Of a stretch of 64,000 nt of DNA, positions 35,232 to 44,180 are shown one piece after another. The position numbers and the translations under genes were made by a program. The stretch's first letter is position 1; each line of letters opens with the position of its first letter. Under the pieces are notes generated by a model that saw nothing but the letters and a program-made list of their open reading frames with translations, ran no database searches and was not told where the DNA came from. The DNA is from Microcella sp046293215 (lineage in GTDB: Bacteria > Actinomycetota > Actinomycetes > Actinomycetales > Microbacteriaceae): NCBI RefSeq assembly GCF_046293215.1, contig NZ_JBKBPI010000005.1, positions 110,321 to 174,320 of the forward strand. Direction: 5' to 3'.

Positions 35232-37040
35232 ATGCCAACGGAATCGACCCCCGTGCCGACTCCTGCACCTCCCGCGCGCCCGGCATCCACCGAGCCCCCG
35301 CTGCTGACCGGATCGGGTGCGATCCTTGCCAGCCTCGAGAAGCTCGGTGTGACCGACGTGTTCGGCCTGCCCGGCGGCGCCATCATGCCGTTCTATGACG
35401 AGCTGATGGCGTCAACCTCGATTCGTCACATCCTCGTGCGCCACGAGCAGGGCGCCGGCCACGCGGCCGAGGGCTACGCCGCCGCGAGCGGCAAGCTCGG
35501 CGTCTGCATCGCCACGTCCGGCCCCGGCGCCACGAACCTCGTCACCGCGATCGCGGATGCGCACATGGACTCGGTGCCGCTGCTCGCGATCACCGGCCAG
35601 GTCTTCTCGACCTCGATGGGAACCGACGCCTTCCAAGAGGTCGACATCACCGGCATCACGATGCCGATCACGAAGCACTCGTTCCTCGTGACCGACCCCG
35701 CCGACGTCCCGGGCGTCCTCGCCGCCGCCGTGCACATCGCCACCAGCGGCCGGCCCGGCCCGGTGCTCGTCGACATCACGAAGGACGCGCAGCAGAAGAC
35801 CGCGCCGTTCATCTGGCCGCCGAAGATCGAGCTGCCCGGATACCGCCCGGTGACGAAGGCGCACGGCAAGCAGATTCAGGCCGCCGCCCAGTTGCTGGTC
35901 GAGAGCCGTAAGCCGGTGCTCTACGTCGGTGGCGGCGTCGTGCGCGCCGGCGCCCACCGCGAACTGCTGGCCTTTGCGGAGGCCACGGGCGCGCCGGTCG
36001 TGACGACCCTCATGGCTCGCGGGGCGTTCCCCGATTCGCACGCGCACCACCTCGGCATGCCCGGCATGCATGGAACGGTTCCCGCTGTTCTCGGGCTGCA
36101 AGAGGCCGACCTGCTGGTGGCCATCGGCGCCCGCTTCGACGACCGTGTGACGGGCAAGGTGAGCGAGTTCGCGCCGCACGCGAAGATCGTCCACATCGAC
36201 ATCGACCCGGCAGAGATCGGCAAGATTCGAGCCGCCGACGTGCCGATCGTGGGCGACGCTCGCGAGGTGCTTGCCGACCTGCTCCCGGCCTTCCAGAAGG
36301 CCGCGGCCGACGCGGCGCCCGACTACTCCGACTGGTGGAAGCGTCTCTCGACGCTCAAGCAGCAGTACCCGCTCGGCTACACCGAGCCCGACGACGGGCT
36401 GCTGTCGCCGCAGTGGATCATCGAGAAGATCGGCGAGCTGTCTGGCCCCGAAGCGGTCTACGCCGCGGGCGTCGGCCAGCACCAGATGTGGGCCGCGCAG
36501 TTCATCAAGTACGAGCGCCCCGGCGCGTGGCTGAACTCGGGGGGTGCCGGCACGATGGGCTACGCCGTGCCCGCCGCGATGGGCGCAAAAATCGCCGAGC
36601 CCGAGCGTCTGGTCTGGGCCATCGACGGCGACGGGTGCTTTCAGATGACGAACCAAGAGCTCGCGACCTGCACGATCAACGACATCCCCATCAAGGTGGC
36701 CGTGATCAACAACTCGTCGCTCGGCATGGTGCGGCAGTGGCAGACGCTGTTTTACGACGGCCGGCACTCGTTCACCGACCTCAATACGGGCCACGACACC
36801 GTCATGGTTCCCGACTTCGTGAAGATGGCCGACGCCTACGGCGCCTTGGGCATCCGCGTGACGAAGAAGGAGGAGGTCGAGCCGGCGATCAAGCTCGCGA
36901 TGGAGACCAACGACCGACCGGTCGTCATCGACTTCATCGTCAGTCGCGATGCCATGGTGTGGCCGATGGTGCCGCAGGGTGTGGGCAACTCGTCGGTGCA
37001 GTACGCCCGCGATCACGCCCCCGAGTGGGACAGGGAGTAA
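35232..37040 (+). CDS. ilvB: Acetolactate synthase large subunit
   Basis: 602 residues, thiamine-diphosphate enzyme that condenses two pyruvates, or pyruvate and 2-oxobutyrate. Seen are the activating Glu in VRHEQGAGHAAEGYA, the FAD-binding middle domain, and GDGCFQMTNQELATC with NNSSLGMVRQWQ for ThDP and Mg2+ binding. A proline-rich N-terminal tail of about 25 residues precedes the domain. The gene follows ilvD by 51 bases and is followed 5 bases later by ilvN. Confidence 0.97.
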   Translation: MPTESTPVPTPAPPARPASTEPPLLTGSGAILASLEKLGVTDVFGLPGGAIMPFYDELMASTSIRHILVRHEQGAGHAAEGYAAASGKLGVCIATSGPGATNLVTAIADAHMDSVPLLAITGQVFSTSMGTDAFQEVDITGITMPITKHSFLVTDPADVPGVLAAAVHIATSGRPGPVLVDITKDAQQKTAPFIWPPKIELPGYRPVTKAHGKQIQAAAQLLVESRKPVLYVGGGVVRAGAHRELLAFAEATGAPVVTTLMARGAFPDSHAHHLGMPGMHGTVPAVLGLQEADLLVAIGARFDDRVTGKVSEFAPHAKIVHIDIDPAEIGKIRAADVPIVGDAREVLADLLPAFQKAAADAAPDYSDWWKRLSTLKQQYPLGYTEPDDGLLSPQWIIEKIGELSGPEAVYAAGVGQHQMWAAQFIKYERPGAWLNSGGAGTMGYAVPAAMGAKIAEPERLVWAIDGDGCFQMTNQELATCTINDIPIKVAVINNSSLGMVRQWQTLFYDGRHSFTDLNTGHDTVMVPDFVKMADAYGALGIRVTKKEEVEPAIKLAMETNDRPVVIDFIVSRDAMVWPMVPQGVGNSSVQYARDHAPEWDRE

Positions 37041-37045
37041 CCGAC

Positions 37046-37555
37046 ATGACTTATCACGTGCTCTCCCTGCTCGTCGAAGACAAGCCCGGCCTGTTGACCC
37101 GCGTCGCGGGCCTGTTCGCCCGCCGCGGCTTCAACATCCGCTCGCTCGCGGTCGGCACGACCGAGATCGAAGGGCTCTCGCGCATCACCGTCGTGGTCGA
37201 GGTCGAGGGCCTGCCGCTCGAGCAGATCACGAAGCAGCTGAACAAGCTCATCAACGTTCTGAAGATCGTCGAGCTTGACCCCAGCCAGTCGGTGCAGCGC
37301 GAGCACATGCTCATCAAGGTGCGCGTCGACAACGCCACCCGCTCGCAGATTCTCGAGGCCGCGAACCTGTTCCGCGCCCGCGTCGTCGACGTCGCCACCG
37401 ACGCCCTCGTCATTGAGGTCACCGGAGACACCCAGAAGGTCGAGGCGCTCTTGCGCGTTCTCGAGCCGTACGGCATCAAGGAGATCGCCCAGTCGGGCCT
37501 TCTCGCGATCGGCCGCGGCGGCAAGAGCATCAGCGAGCGCGTTCTCAAGAACTGA
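37046..37555 (+). CDS. ilvN: Acetolactate synthase regulatory subunit
   Basis: 169 residues. The N-terminal ACT domain (about 4-78; LLVEDKPGLLTRVAGLFARRGFNI) binds valine for feedback inhibition, and a C-terminal ALS_ss_C domain (about 80-160) contacts IlvB. The ATG is 5 bases after the ilvB stop, and a GGGAG at 37032-37036 inside the ilvB end can serve as ribosome site. The in-frame region upstream is ilvB in another frame and is not part of the gene. Confidence 0.96.
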   Translation: MTYHVLSLLVEDKPGLLTRVAGLFARRGFNIRSLAVGTTEIEGLSRITVVVEVEGLPLEQITKQLNKLINVLKIVELDPSQSVQREHMLIKVRVDNATRSQILEAANLFRARVVDVATDALVIEVTGDTQKVEALLRVLEPYGIKEIAQSGLLAIGRGGKSISERVLKN

Positions 37556-37628
37556 ACCGGATGCGCGGGGCCAGCCCCGAACATCCGCCCGATTCCGCAC
37601 AGAAAATCCCAAAGGAGAAGATCCCCGC

Positions 37629-38654
37629 ATGACTTCCGTCATCACCGACAAGGACGCCGATCTGTCGATCATCCAGAGCAAGAAGGTCGCGATCGTCGGC
37701 TACGGCTCGCAGGGTCACGCCCACGCGCAGAACCTGCGCGACTCGGGCGTCGAGGTCGTCATCGCCCTCAAGGAGGGCTCAAAGTCGCAGCCGAAGGCCG
37801 AGAACGACGGCTTCCGCGTGCTGAGCGTCGCCGACGCCGCCGAGTGGGCCGACCTCATCATGATCCTCGCGCCCGACCAGCACCAGCGCGCGATCTTCGC
37901 CGACTCGATCAAGGACAAGCTGACCGAGGGCAAGACGCTCGCCTTCGCCCACGGCTTCAACATTCGCTTCGGCTACATCGAGGCGCCCGAGGGCGTCGAC
38001 GTGATCCTCGTCGCCCCGAAGGCCCCCGGCCACACCGTGCGTCGCGAGTTCGTCGCCGGCCGCGGTATCCCCGACATCGTCGCCGTCGAGCGCGACGCCT
38101 CGGGCACCGCGTGGGACACCGCCCTGTCGTACGCCAAGGCCATCGGTGGCACCCGCGCCGGCGTCATCAAGACCACCTTCACCGAGGAGACCGAGACCGA
38201 CCTGTTCGGTGAGCAGGCCGTGCTCTGCGGCGGAACCTCGCAGCTCGTCCAGTACGGCTTTGAGGTGCTGACCGAGGCCGGCTACCAGCCCGAGATCGCC
38301 TACTTCGAGGTGCTGCACGAGCTGAAGCTCATAGTCGACCTCATGTGGGAGGGCGGCATCGCCAAGCAGCGCTGGAGCGTCAGCGACACCGCCGAGTACG
38401 GCGACTACGTCTCGGGCCCGCGCGTCATCGACGCCCACGTCAAGGAGAACATGAAGGCCGTGCTCGCCGACATCCAGTCGGGCGCGTTCGCCAAGCGCTT
38501 CATCGACGACCAGGATGCCGGCGCTGTCGAGTTCCAGCAGCTGCGCGAGAAGGCCGCCCAGCACCCCATCGAGGAGACCGGTCGCGGCCTGCGCGCCCTG
38601 TTCGCCTGGAAGCAGCAGGACGCCGACTACACCGAGGGCTCGGCCGCTCGCTGA
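37629..38654 (+). CDS. ilvC: Ketol-acid reductoisomerase
   Basis: 341 residues, class I. It isomerises and reduces acetolactate or acetohydroxybutyrate with NADPH and Mg2+. The N-terminal Rossmann motif is GYGSQGHAHAQNLRDSG, with HGFNI, PKAPGHTVRREF and the C-terminal acidic metal site region LMWEGGIAKQRWSVSDTAEYGDY. AAAGGAGAAG gives the ribosome site. The 73-base gap after ilvN contains only a 5-bp hairpin (CGGGG/CCCCG). A terminator follows. Confidence 0.97.
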   Translation: MTSVITDKDADLSIIQSKKVAIVGYGSQGHAHAQNLRDSGVEVVIALKEGSKSQPKAENDGFRVLSVADAAEWADLIMILAPDQHQRAIFADSIKDKLTEGKTLAFAHGFNIRFGYIEAPEGVDVILVAPKAPGHTVRREFVAGRGIPDIVAVERDASGTAWDTALSYAKAIGGTRAGVIKTTFTEETETDLFGEQAVLCGGTSQLVQYGFEVLTEAGYQPEIAYFEVLHELKLIVDLMWEGGIAKQRWSVSDTAEYGDYVSGPRVIDAHVKENMKAVLADIQSGAFAKRFIDDQDAGAVEFQQLREKAAQHPIEETGRGLRALFAWKQQDADYTEGSAAR

Positions 38655-38671
38655 TCCGCTCGTTTCCCCGT

Positions 38672-38704
38672 CGGCCCGTCTCGCGCTCAGCGCGGGGCGG
38701 GCCG
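38672..38704. terminator. Terminator between ilvC and the DUF1353 gene
   Basis: CGGCCCG (38672-38678) pairs with CGGGCCG (38698-38704), and inside it CGCGC (38682-38686) pairs with GCGCG (38690-38694). With the wobble pairs between, a continuous 15-bp stem with the loop TCA forms. The loop is the stop codon of the convergent DUF1353 gene. It could end transcription from both sides. Confidence 0.7.
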
Positions 38705-39454
38705 TTCGCGTTGGTACTCGTCGCGCCACGCCGGGTTCGGTTCGGCGGAAGGACGCGGACCACGCCGCCCTGTGACGAGCCAGACCACCAGCGCGATCGC
38801 GTTCTCGACGTGCGCCGCCGCATAGGCGCCAAGCACGAGCGGCAGGTACAGCGCGCCGAGGTAGCTGGCGGCGGTGACGAGCGTGATGTCCCGCCGCCAC
38901 AGCGGCGCGAGCGCCGCGGGCGCGACGGCGACGAGCATCCACCAGGGTGAGAGCAGAACCGCGAAAGGCACCATCGCCACGAGCGTGAGTGCCCCAAGCG
39001 CGACCTGGGCGATGAGGGCTCGGCCGCGAGCTCCGCCGTGGCGCCACCAGCTCTCGAGCCCCACGGCCGCCCACATGGTGCGGGCGCGCAAAAGGTGAAC
39101 GCCCTCGTCGATCAACGCGAGCCGGAACCGCTCGTCAGCCGCGCGCCGCCGCGCCAGCCGTTCGTGTGGGGGCGCCGCCATCGCCGCGGCCACCTCGGCG
39201 TCGTGCATGACAGCCGGCAGGGTCTGCGGCCCGTAGTTCGCGATCAGTCCCCACAGAAACGGTGGAACGGACGCGAAGTCGGTGCTGTTGCCGGGGTCAG
39301 GCGGCAACGTGACGTCGTGTGCGGGGATGCGCGTGATCGCTCCCGTCGCTGGCTCGCGGTAGCGAAACGGCTCCACAACCTGGAAATCGCGGCCGCGCCG
39401 ATACAGCAGCGAGAGCCGGTCGAGTGGTCGCCCGTCGAGCGTCTCGAATGGCAT
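38687..39454 (-). CDS. DUF1353 protein with C-terminal membrane helices
   Basis: 255 residues, ATG preceded by AAGGAG. Residues about 1-140 match DUF1353 (STDFASVPPFLWGLIANYG, MHDAEV), a domain best known from phage proteins. Unlike phage copies, it is followed by two to three hydrophobic stretches (about 155-215) and a basic tail. There is no phage gene nearby. It is convergent with ilvC and divergent from the small membrane genes that follow. Function unknown. Confidence 0.7.
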   Translation of the reverse strand: MPFETLDGRPLDRLSLLYRRGRDFQVVEPFRYREPATGAITRIPAHDVTLPPDPGNSTDFASVPPFLWGLIANYGPQTLPAVMHDAEVAAAMAAPPHERLARRRAADERFRLALIDEGVHLLRARTMWAAVGLESWWRHGGARGRALIAQVALGALTLVAMVPFAVLLSPWWMLVAVAPAALAPLWRRDITLVTAASYLGALYLPLVLGAYAAAHVENAIALVVWLVTGRRGPRPSAEPNPAWRDEYQRERPAPR

Positions 39455-39523
39455 GCGCGACTCCTTCGGTTGGGGCACGTCGACCCTAGGCGCTCGCTCG
39501 GATACGGCGGCTAGGGTTATCCC

Positions 39524-39973
39524 ATGGCGCGCCCCGACGACCCGGATGACGACGCTGCCCTTCGCTGGGACGACGTCGACGACGCCAGTTACGACCTGGG
39601 CCCGGCCCCCGGCGGCGAGGCGGAGGCAGCCCCCGCCGAGTCGGGCGAGGCGACCGCCAGTGCGGGCGGTGCCGCGGGGAAGCGCGGTCGCAGCGCGCTG
39701 CTCGCCGCCACGAGCGTGTTCGGCGGCATCTATCTCATGTACGCGGTCGGCTGGATCATCGGCGTCGCGCAACTCCCGCTGTCGGGTACCGACCTCTTGC
39801 AGGAGGTCACGTACCAGTTCGCCGAATTCCTTGCCATCATCGCCGCACCCATGTGGTTTGTGGCGAGCGTCGTGCTGTCGCGCGGGCGAGGTGCCGTGCA
39901 CCGGCTCGGGTGGCTCGCCCTCGGCACGCTGGTATTGGTGCCGTGGCCGTTCCTGCTGGGGGTGGTCCGATGA
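39524..39973 (+). CDS. Acidic-tailed membrane protein, unknown function
   Basis: 149 residues. The first 50 are acidic and alanine-rich (DDPDDDAALRWDDVDD), followed by three membrane segments (about 60-80, 95-115, 125-145). TAGGGT lies 6 bases before the ATG, pointing to a leaderless message. The next gene overlaps by 4 bases and is also a membrane protein, so the two likely act together. No known family was recognised. Confidence 0.65.
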   Translation: MARPDDPDDDAALRWDDVDDASYDLGPAPGGEAEAAPAESGEATASAGGAAGKRGRSALLAATSVFGGIYLMYAVGWIIGVAQLPLSGTDLLQEVTYQFAEFLAIIAAPMWFVASVVLSRGRGAVHRLGWLALGTLVLVPWPFLLGVVR

Positions 39974-40341
39974 GCGACATCGACGCGGAGCCGACGGCGC
40001 GCGAACCGGACGCGGCGCGGTTTGGGGCTGCGCGCATCCTGCTCGTGGTCGTCTTCGGGGTGATCGCCGCGTGGTTCCTCTACGACGGCATCGGCAGCCT
40101 CGTGAACCTGCCGCAGTTGTTCGGGCAACTCGGCATCGCTGCAGAGACCCCGTGGGCCGCGCTCTGGCTCGGAGCGGTGCAGGCCCCCGTCATCTTCACG
40201 GCCGCGGCGCTCGCCGCCCGCCGGCTGCCGGTCGGGCGCTATGCGCTCGTGCTCATCGCCACCCTCGGGGTGATCGCGGCGCTCCGACTCAGCCTGATCG
40301 CGGTCGCGACCGGTGTGATCACGGTCTTCCCGGCCAGTTGA
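39970..40341 (+). CDS. Small membrane protein, partner of preceding gene
   Basis: 123 residues with an ATG overlapping the upstream stop (ATGA). A short charged N-terminus is followed by four hydrophobic segments (about 22-45, 55-70, 72-88, 95-118). No motif was recognised. Coupling to the preceding membrane protein suggests a two-part complex; that is an inference from gene order. Confidence 0.65.
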   Translation: MSDIDAEPTAREPDAARFGAARILLVVVFGVIAAWFLYDGIGSLVNLPQLFGQLGIAAETPWAALWLGAVQAPVIFTAAALAARRLPVGRYALVLIATLGVIAALRLSLIAVATGVITVFPAS

Positions 40342-40359
40342 GCGGCTTCCGACCCGCCC

Positions 40360-40740
40360 CTACGGCGTGAGCCCCACCCACAGCACGAGAGCGATCAGCG
40401 CAAGCTGCATGAGCAGCCGGGGCCAGAACGGCACGGCGAACACACCGAACTTCTCGCGCTTACCCGCCGCGTAGGCGTTCGCCGGGAAGACGCACACGAG
40501 GAACACCGCGAGCGCGATGCCGGCCGCCGCGCGCGTGGGCTCCCACAGCAGCCCCAGCCCGCCCGCGATCTCGGCGACGCCCGTCACCCACACCCAGCCG
40601 ATCGCTGAGAACGGGCGCCCGTGGAAGACCGCGGGAACCATCGCCGCCATGCCGCGAACGACGGGCGGGATGAAGTGGGTCACCCCGATCGCGATGAAAA
40701 CGATCGCCGTGATCCAGCGGGCAAGATCAACGGGCGTCAT
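40360..40740 (-). CDS. DoxX-family membrane protein
   Basis: About 126 residues with four membrane segments. It has the DoxX-like pattern: first helix WITAIVFIAIGVTHFI, then VTGVAEIAGGLGLLWEPTRAAAGIAL, and FPANAYAAGKREK. Relatives in mycobacteria associate with superoxide dismutase, but many have unknown roles. An in-frame ATG at 40749 adds three residues and is equally possible. It is divergent from serA. Confidence 0.75.
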   Translation of the reverse strand: MTPVDLARWITAIVFIAIGVTHFIPPVVRGMAAMVPAVFHGRPFSAIGWVWVTGVAEIAGGLGLLWEPTRAAAGIALAVFLVCVFPANAYAAGKREKFGVFAVPFWPRLLMQLALIALVLWVGLTP

Positions 40741-40855
40741 GGAGGCCATTCTGCCTGCGATACCCTGGGAGCACCGGTCGCCCCCGATGGTGTGCGGCGA
40801 CGACGTCACCCCTGTCGCGCTTCGCCCGCGTCGCCCCGCGTCATAAGGATTCTCT

Positions 40856-42448
40856 GTGCCCAAGCCGGTCGTGCTCATCGCCGAAACGCTGTCCCCTGCC
40901 ACCGTCGACGCCCTCGGGCCCGACTTCGAGATTCGCCACGTCGACGGCACCGACCGTCCGGCACTTCTTGAGGCTCTCGCCGAGGCCCACGCCGTACTCA
41001 TTCGCTCGGCCACCCAGATGGACTCCGAGGCAATCGCCGCCGGCCGTCGCCTGAAGGTCATCGCCCGCGCCGGTGTCGGGCTCGACAACGTCGATGTCAA
41101 GGCGGCCACGACCGCCGGCGTCATGGTCGTCAACGCCCCCACCTCGAACGTGATCTCGGCCGCCGAGCTCGCCATCACCCACCTCTTGTCGCTTGCTCGC
41201 CACCTGCCGGCCGCCGACGCCTCCATGAAGGAGGGCGCGTGGAAGCGCAGCGCCTTTACCGGCGTCGAGCTGTACGAGAAGACGATCGGCATCGTCGGTC
41301 TCGGACGAATCGGCACCCTTGTCGCCGAGCGCCTCGCCGGGTTCGGGGTCGAGCTCATCGGCTACGACCCGTTCGTGCCTCCGGCGCGCGCGCAGCAGCT
41401 TGGCGTGCAGCTCGTCACCCTCGACGAGCTCATGCAGCGCAGCGACTTCATCACCATCCACATTCCGAAGACGCCCGAGACGACGAACCTGATCGGCGCC
41501 GAGCAGTTCGCGCTCGCGAAGCCGTCGTTGCGCATCGTGAACGCGAGCCGCGGCGGCATCATCGACGAGGATGCTCTCCTCACCGCCCTCACGGAGGGCC
41601 AGATCGCGGGTGCCGGCCTCGACGTCTTCGTCAGCGAGCCGCCGACCGGCTCGCCGCTCATCACCGCGCCGCGAATCCAGCTGACACCGCACCTGGGAGC
41701 TTCGACGGATGAGGCCCAGGAGAAGGCGGGCGTCTCGGTGGCGAAGTCGGTGCGACTCGCCCTCGACGGCGAACTGGTTCCCGACGCTGTGAACGTGGCC
41801 GGAGGCATCATCGACCCGAGCGTGCGTCCGGGCATCCCGCTCATGGAGAAGCTTGGGCAGGTCTTCGCCACGCTTGCCGATCACTCGATCGCCGCCATTG
41901 ACGTGGAGGTACGCGGTGAGATCGTCGCGCACGACGTGGGGGTGCTGAAGCTCGCCGCTCTGAAGGGCGTGTTCAGCCGTATCTCGAGCGAGCAGGTCAG
42001 CTACGTCAACGCCCCCCTGTTCGCCGAGCAGCGCGGAGTGACGGTTCGCCTCGTGACCGACGCGACAAGCGACGAGTACCGCAACCTGCTGACCATCCGG
42101 GGCACCCTCGCCGACGGCACCCAGTTGTCGGTGTCTGGCACCCTCGTGGGGTCGAAGCAGGTGCAGAAGATCGTCGAGATCAACGGCTACGACGTCGAGG
42201 TGCCGATGGCCGAAAACCTCATTGTCATGCTCTACACCGATCGCCCCGGAATCGTTGCGGTCTACGGCAAGGAGTTCGGCGAGGCATCGATCAACATCGC
42301 GGGCATGCAGATTGCCCGCCACACGGCCGGCGGCCCGGCGCTCAGTGTGTTGACCGTCGACTCGCGGGTGCCCGACGACCTGCTCGACCGGGTGCGCGAG
42401 GCGATCGACGCCGACCTGGTGCGCGCCATCACGGTCGTCGACGCGTAG
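40856..42448 (+). CDS. serA: D-3-phosphoglycerate dehydrogenase
   Basis: 530 residues from GTG with AAGGA upstream. First step of serine synthesis. NAD-binding GLGRIGTLVAERL (about 145-157), catalytic region NASRGGIIDE with Arg and the Glu/His pair LTPHLGAST, then the extra ASB domain (about 320-455) and a C-terminal ACT domain (about 455-530), the long mycobacterial type inhibited by serine. A TACCCT -10-like box at 40761-40766 implies a leader of about 80 bases. It is convergent with the cupin-HTH gene, with only 7 bases between. Confidence 0.96.
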   Translation: MPKPVVLIAETLSPATVDALGPDFEIRHVDGTDRPALLEALAEAHAVLIRSATQMDSEAIAAGRRLKVIARAGVGLDNVDVKAATTAGVMVVNAPTSNVISAAELAITHLLSLARHLPAADASMKEGAWKRSAFTGVELYEKTIGIVGLGRIGTLVAERLAGFGVELIGYDPFVPPARAQQLGVQLVTLDELMQRSDFITIHIPKTPETTNLIGAEQFALAKPSLRIVNASRGGIIDEDALLTALTEGQIAGAGLDVFVSEPPTGSPLITAPRIQLTPHLGASTDEAQEKAGVSVAKSVRLALDGELVPDAVNVAGGIIDPSVRPGIPLMEKLGQVFATLADHSIAAIDVEVRGEIVAHDVGVLKLAALKGVFSRISSEQVSYVNAPLFAEQRGVTVRLVTDATSDEYRNLLTIRGTLADGTQLSVSGTLVGSKQVQKIVEINGYDVEVPMAENLIVMLYTDRPGIVAVYGKEFGEASINIAGMQIARHTAGGPALSVLTVDSRVPDDLLDRVREAIDADLVRAITVVDA

Positions 42449-42455
42449 TAGTTCG

Positions 42456-43040
42456 CTACTGCGAACCGCTCCACGGGGCGGGGATCAGGGTCCAGAACGC
42501 GATGGTCTCGCTGTCGGACTCGTTGCGCCACGTGTGAGGCTCGCGCCCGGGGAAGGTCATCGTGTCGCCCGCCGTCAGGTGATGCCACTCATTGCCGAGG
42601 CGCAGTTTCAGCTCGCCCGACACGATGTGCAGCACCTCGACGTCGCAGTTGACCGTGTACGGGTCGTCGCCGCCGGAGGCTCCGGGCTGCATGACCGAAC
42701 GCAGCACCTGCACTCGACCCTGCCCGCGGGGCGTGAGCATGCGCTCGACAACGTCGCTGCCGCCCATGTTGATCAGCGGCGCGTCGTCGAGACGGATGAG
42801 GTCGCTCTCGACGGTCTCGAACAGGTCGCCGACCGGCAACGACAGCACCTGGCAGATGGTGATGAGGGTCGAGACGCTCGGGGAGGTTTCGTCGCGCTCG
42901 ACTCTGCTGAGGAAGCCCCGGGTCAGGCCAGAGGCCTCGGCGACCTGAGCGACGGTGAGGCCCTGCGCGAGGCGGGAGGCACGCAACTTTGCGCCGATGC
43001 GAACCGGCTCGCGGCTGGCTCGCGGATGCACGGGCTTCAT
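42456..43040 (-). CDS. XRE-family regulator with cupin domain
   Basis: 194 residues. The N-terminal helix-turn-helix (about 15-70; SRLAQGLTVAQVAEASGLTRGFLSRVERDETSPSVSTL) is XRE type, and the C-terminal cupin (about 115-190; VLHIVSGELKLRLGNEWHHLTAGDTMTFPGREPHTWRN) probably senses a small ligand. This is the PuuR-like layout that governs polyamine or amino acid use. It is divergent from agmatinase, so agmatine or another polyamine is a reasonable ligand guess. The ATG follows GAGG. Confidence 0.85.
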   Translation of the reverse strand: MKPVHPRASREPVRIGAKLRASRLAQGLTVAQVAEASGLTRGFLSRVERDETSPSVSTLITICQVLSLPVGDLFETVESDLIRLDDAPLINMGGSDVVERMLTPRGQGRVQVLRSVMQPGASGGDDPYTVNCDVEVLHIVSGELKLRLGNEWHHLTAGDTMTFPGREPHTWRNESDSETIAFWTLIPAPWSGSQ

Positions 43041-43055
43041 CGGTAACCTCCTCAC

Positions 43056-43106
43056 GTTTACTGTAGTGCCGAGCGCAGACATCCCTCTCTGTGTGTTTAC
43101 CTACAG
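43056..43106. promoter_or_regulatory. Divergent promoter and candidate operators between cupin-HTH and agmatinase
   Basis: GTTTACTGTAG (43056-43066) and GTTTACCTACAG (43095-43106) repeat the same GTTTAC element 39 bases apart, and CTGTAG/CTACAG are inverted to each other. The second copy overlaps TTTACC (43096-43101), which with TACTCT (43119-43124) at 17 bases forms a promoter whose start falls on the agmatinase ATG. The first overlaps TACAGT, a -10-like box for the regulator gene on the minus strand. Confidence 0.5.
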
Positions 43107-43130
43107 ACATCAGTTGATTACTCTTGTGAC

Positions 43131-44072
43131 ATGAGCCCGGACCCGATCGGACCCGTCGACGCCAGTACGCGCCCGCGATTCGCCGACATCGCGACTTTTG
43201 CGCGCCTGCCGCGACTCGACCAGGTCGAGCACGCCGACATCGCAGTGGTCGGCGTGCCATTTGACTCAGGCGTGAGTTACCGGCCGGGAGCGCGCTTCGG
43301 CCCCGCCCACGTGAGGGAGGCGAGCCGTCTGCTGCGGCCGTACAACCCGGCCCAAGACGTCCATCCCTTCGCCGTGCAGCAGGTCGCCGACGCCGGTGAC
43401 ATCGCCGCCAACCCCTTCGACATCAGCGAGGCCGTCGCGGCCATCGAGGCCGCAGCCCGCGAGCTGACGCGCGGGGGCACCCGTCTCGTCACGATCGGGG
43501 GAGACCACACCATTGCGCTCCCGCTGCTGCGGGTCGCCGCCGAGCGCGAGGGTGGCCCCGTCGCCGTCGTGCACTTCGATGCCCACCTCGATACCTGGGA
43601 CACCTACTTCGGCGCACCGGTGACGCACGGCACGCCCTTCCGCCGAGCCAGCGAGGAGGGTCTCATTGACCTAGAGGCGAGCCTGCACGTGGGCATTCGT
43701 GGCCCGCTCTACGGCAAAGACGACCTGCGGGACGATGAGCGGCTCGGATTCGCGATCATCAGCTCGGTCGAGCTGGAGACCGAGGGTCTGGCGCGAGCCA
43801 TCGAGCGGATGCACGCCCGGCTCGGCGACCGGCCGGTATACGTCTCGATCGACATCGACGTTCTCGACCCCGCGCACGCCCCGGGTACGGGCACGCCCGA
43901 GGCGGGCGGGCTGACCAGTCGCGAACTGCTCGCGATGGTGCGCGCGCTCGGCGAACACCGTCTGGTGGGCTCCGATGTCGTTGAGGTCGCCCCGGCGTAC
44001 GACCACGCCCAGCTCACCGCGGTCGCGGCCTCACACGTGGCCTACGAACTCATCAGCGCCATGGCGCCCTGA
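43131..44072 (+). CDS. speB: Agmatinase-type ureohydrolase
   Basis: 313 residues. The binuclear manganese ligands are all present: GGDHT, DAHLDTWD and DIDVLDPAHAPG. The loop SYRPGARFGPAHVREASR is characteristic of agmatinase rather than arginase. It would split agmatine to putrescine and urea; other guanidino substrates are possible. It is divergent from the cupin-HTH regulator and probably leaderless. A strong hairpin terminator follows. Confidence 0.88.
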   Translation: MSPDPIGPVDASTRPRFADIATFARLPRLDQVEHADIAVVGVPFDSGVSYRPGARFGPAHVREASRLLRPYNPAQDVHPFAVQQVADAGDIAANPFDISEAVAAIEAAARELTRGGTRLVTIGGDHTIALPLLRVAAEREGGPVAVVHFDAHLDTWDTYFGAPVTHGTPFRRASEEGLIDLEASLHVGIRGPLYGKDDLRDDERLGFAIISSVELETEGLARAIERMHARLGDRPVYVSIDIDVLDPAHAPGTGTPEAGGLTSRELLAMVRALGEHRLVGSDVVEVAPAYDHAQLTAVAASHVAYELISAMAP

Positions 44073-44093
44073 CGAGACCCCGCGGAAACGGAC

Positions 44094-44125
44094 AATGGCG
44101 CTGACCCCACGGGGTCAGCGCCATT
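44094..44125. terminator. Bidirectional terminator after speB
   Basis: AATGGCGCTGACCCC (44094-44108) and GGGGTCAGCGCCATT (44111-44125) are perfect 15-base inverted repeats with almost no spacer. It lies between convergent speB and the DUF6458-like gene. The A/T ends give a weak T-run on either strand. Confidence 0.75.
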
Positions 44126-44180
44126 CGCCTGATCGGGATGCTCGGAGCGCGGGATCGGGACCGCGTCCGGGGGTCTGGTG

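Noticed and set aside
38687..39454. DUF1353 gene as a sign of prophage
   Set aside because: No integrase, capsid, tail or lysis gene is nearby, and the protein carries extra membrane helices unlike phage copies.
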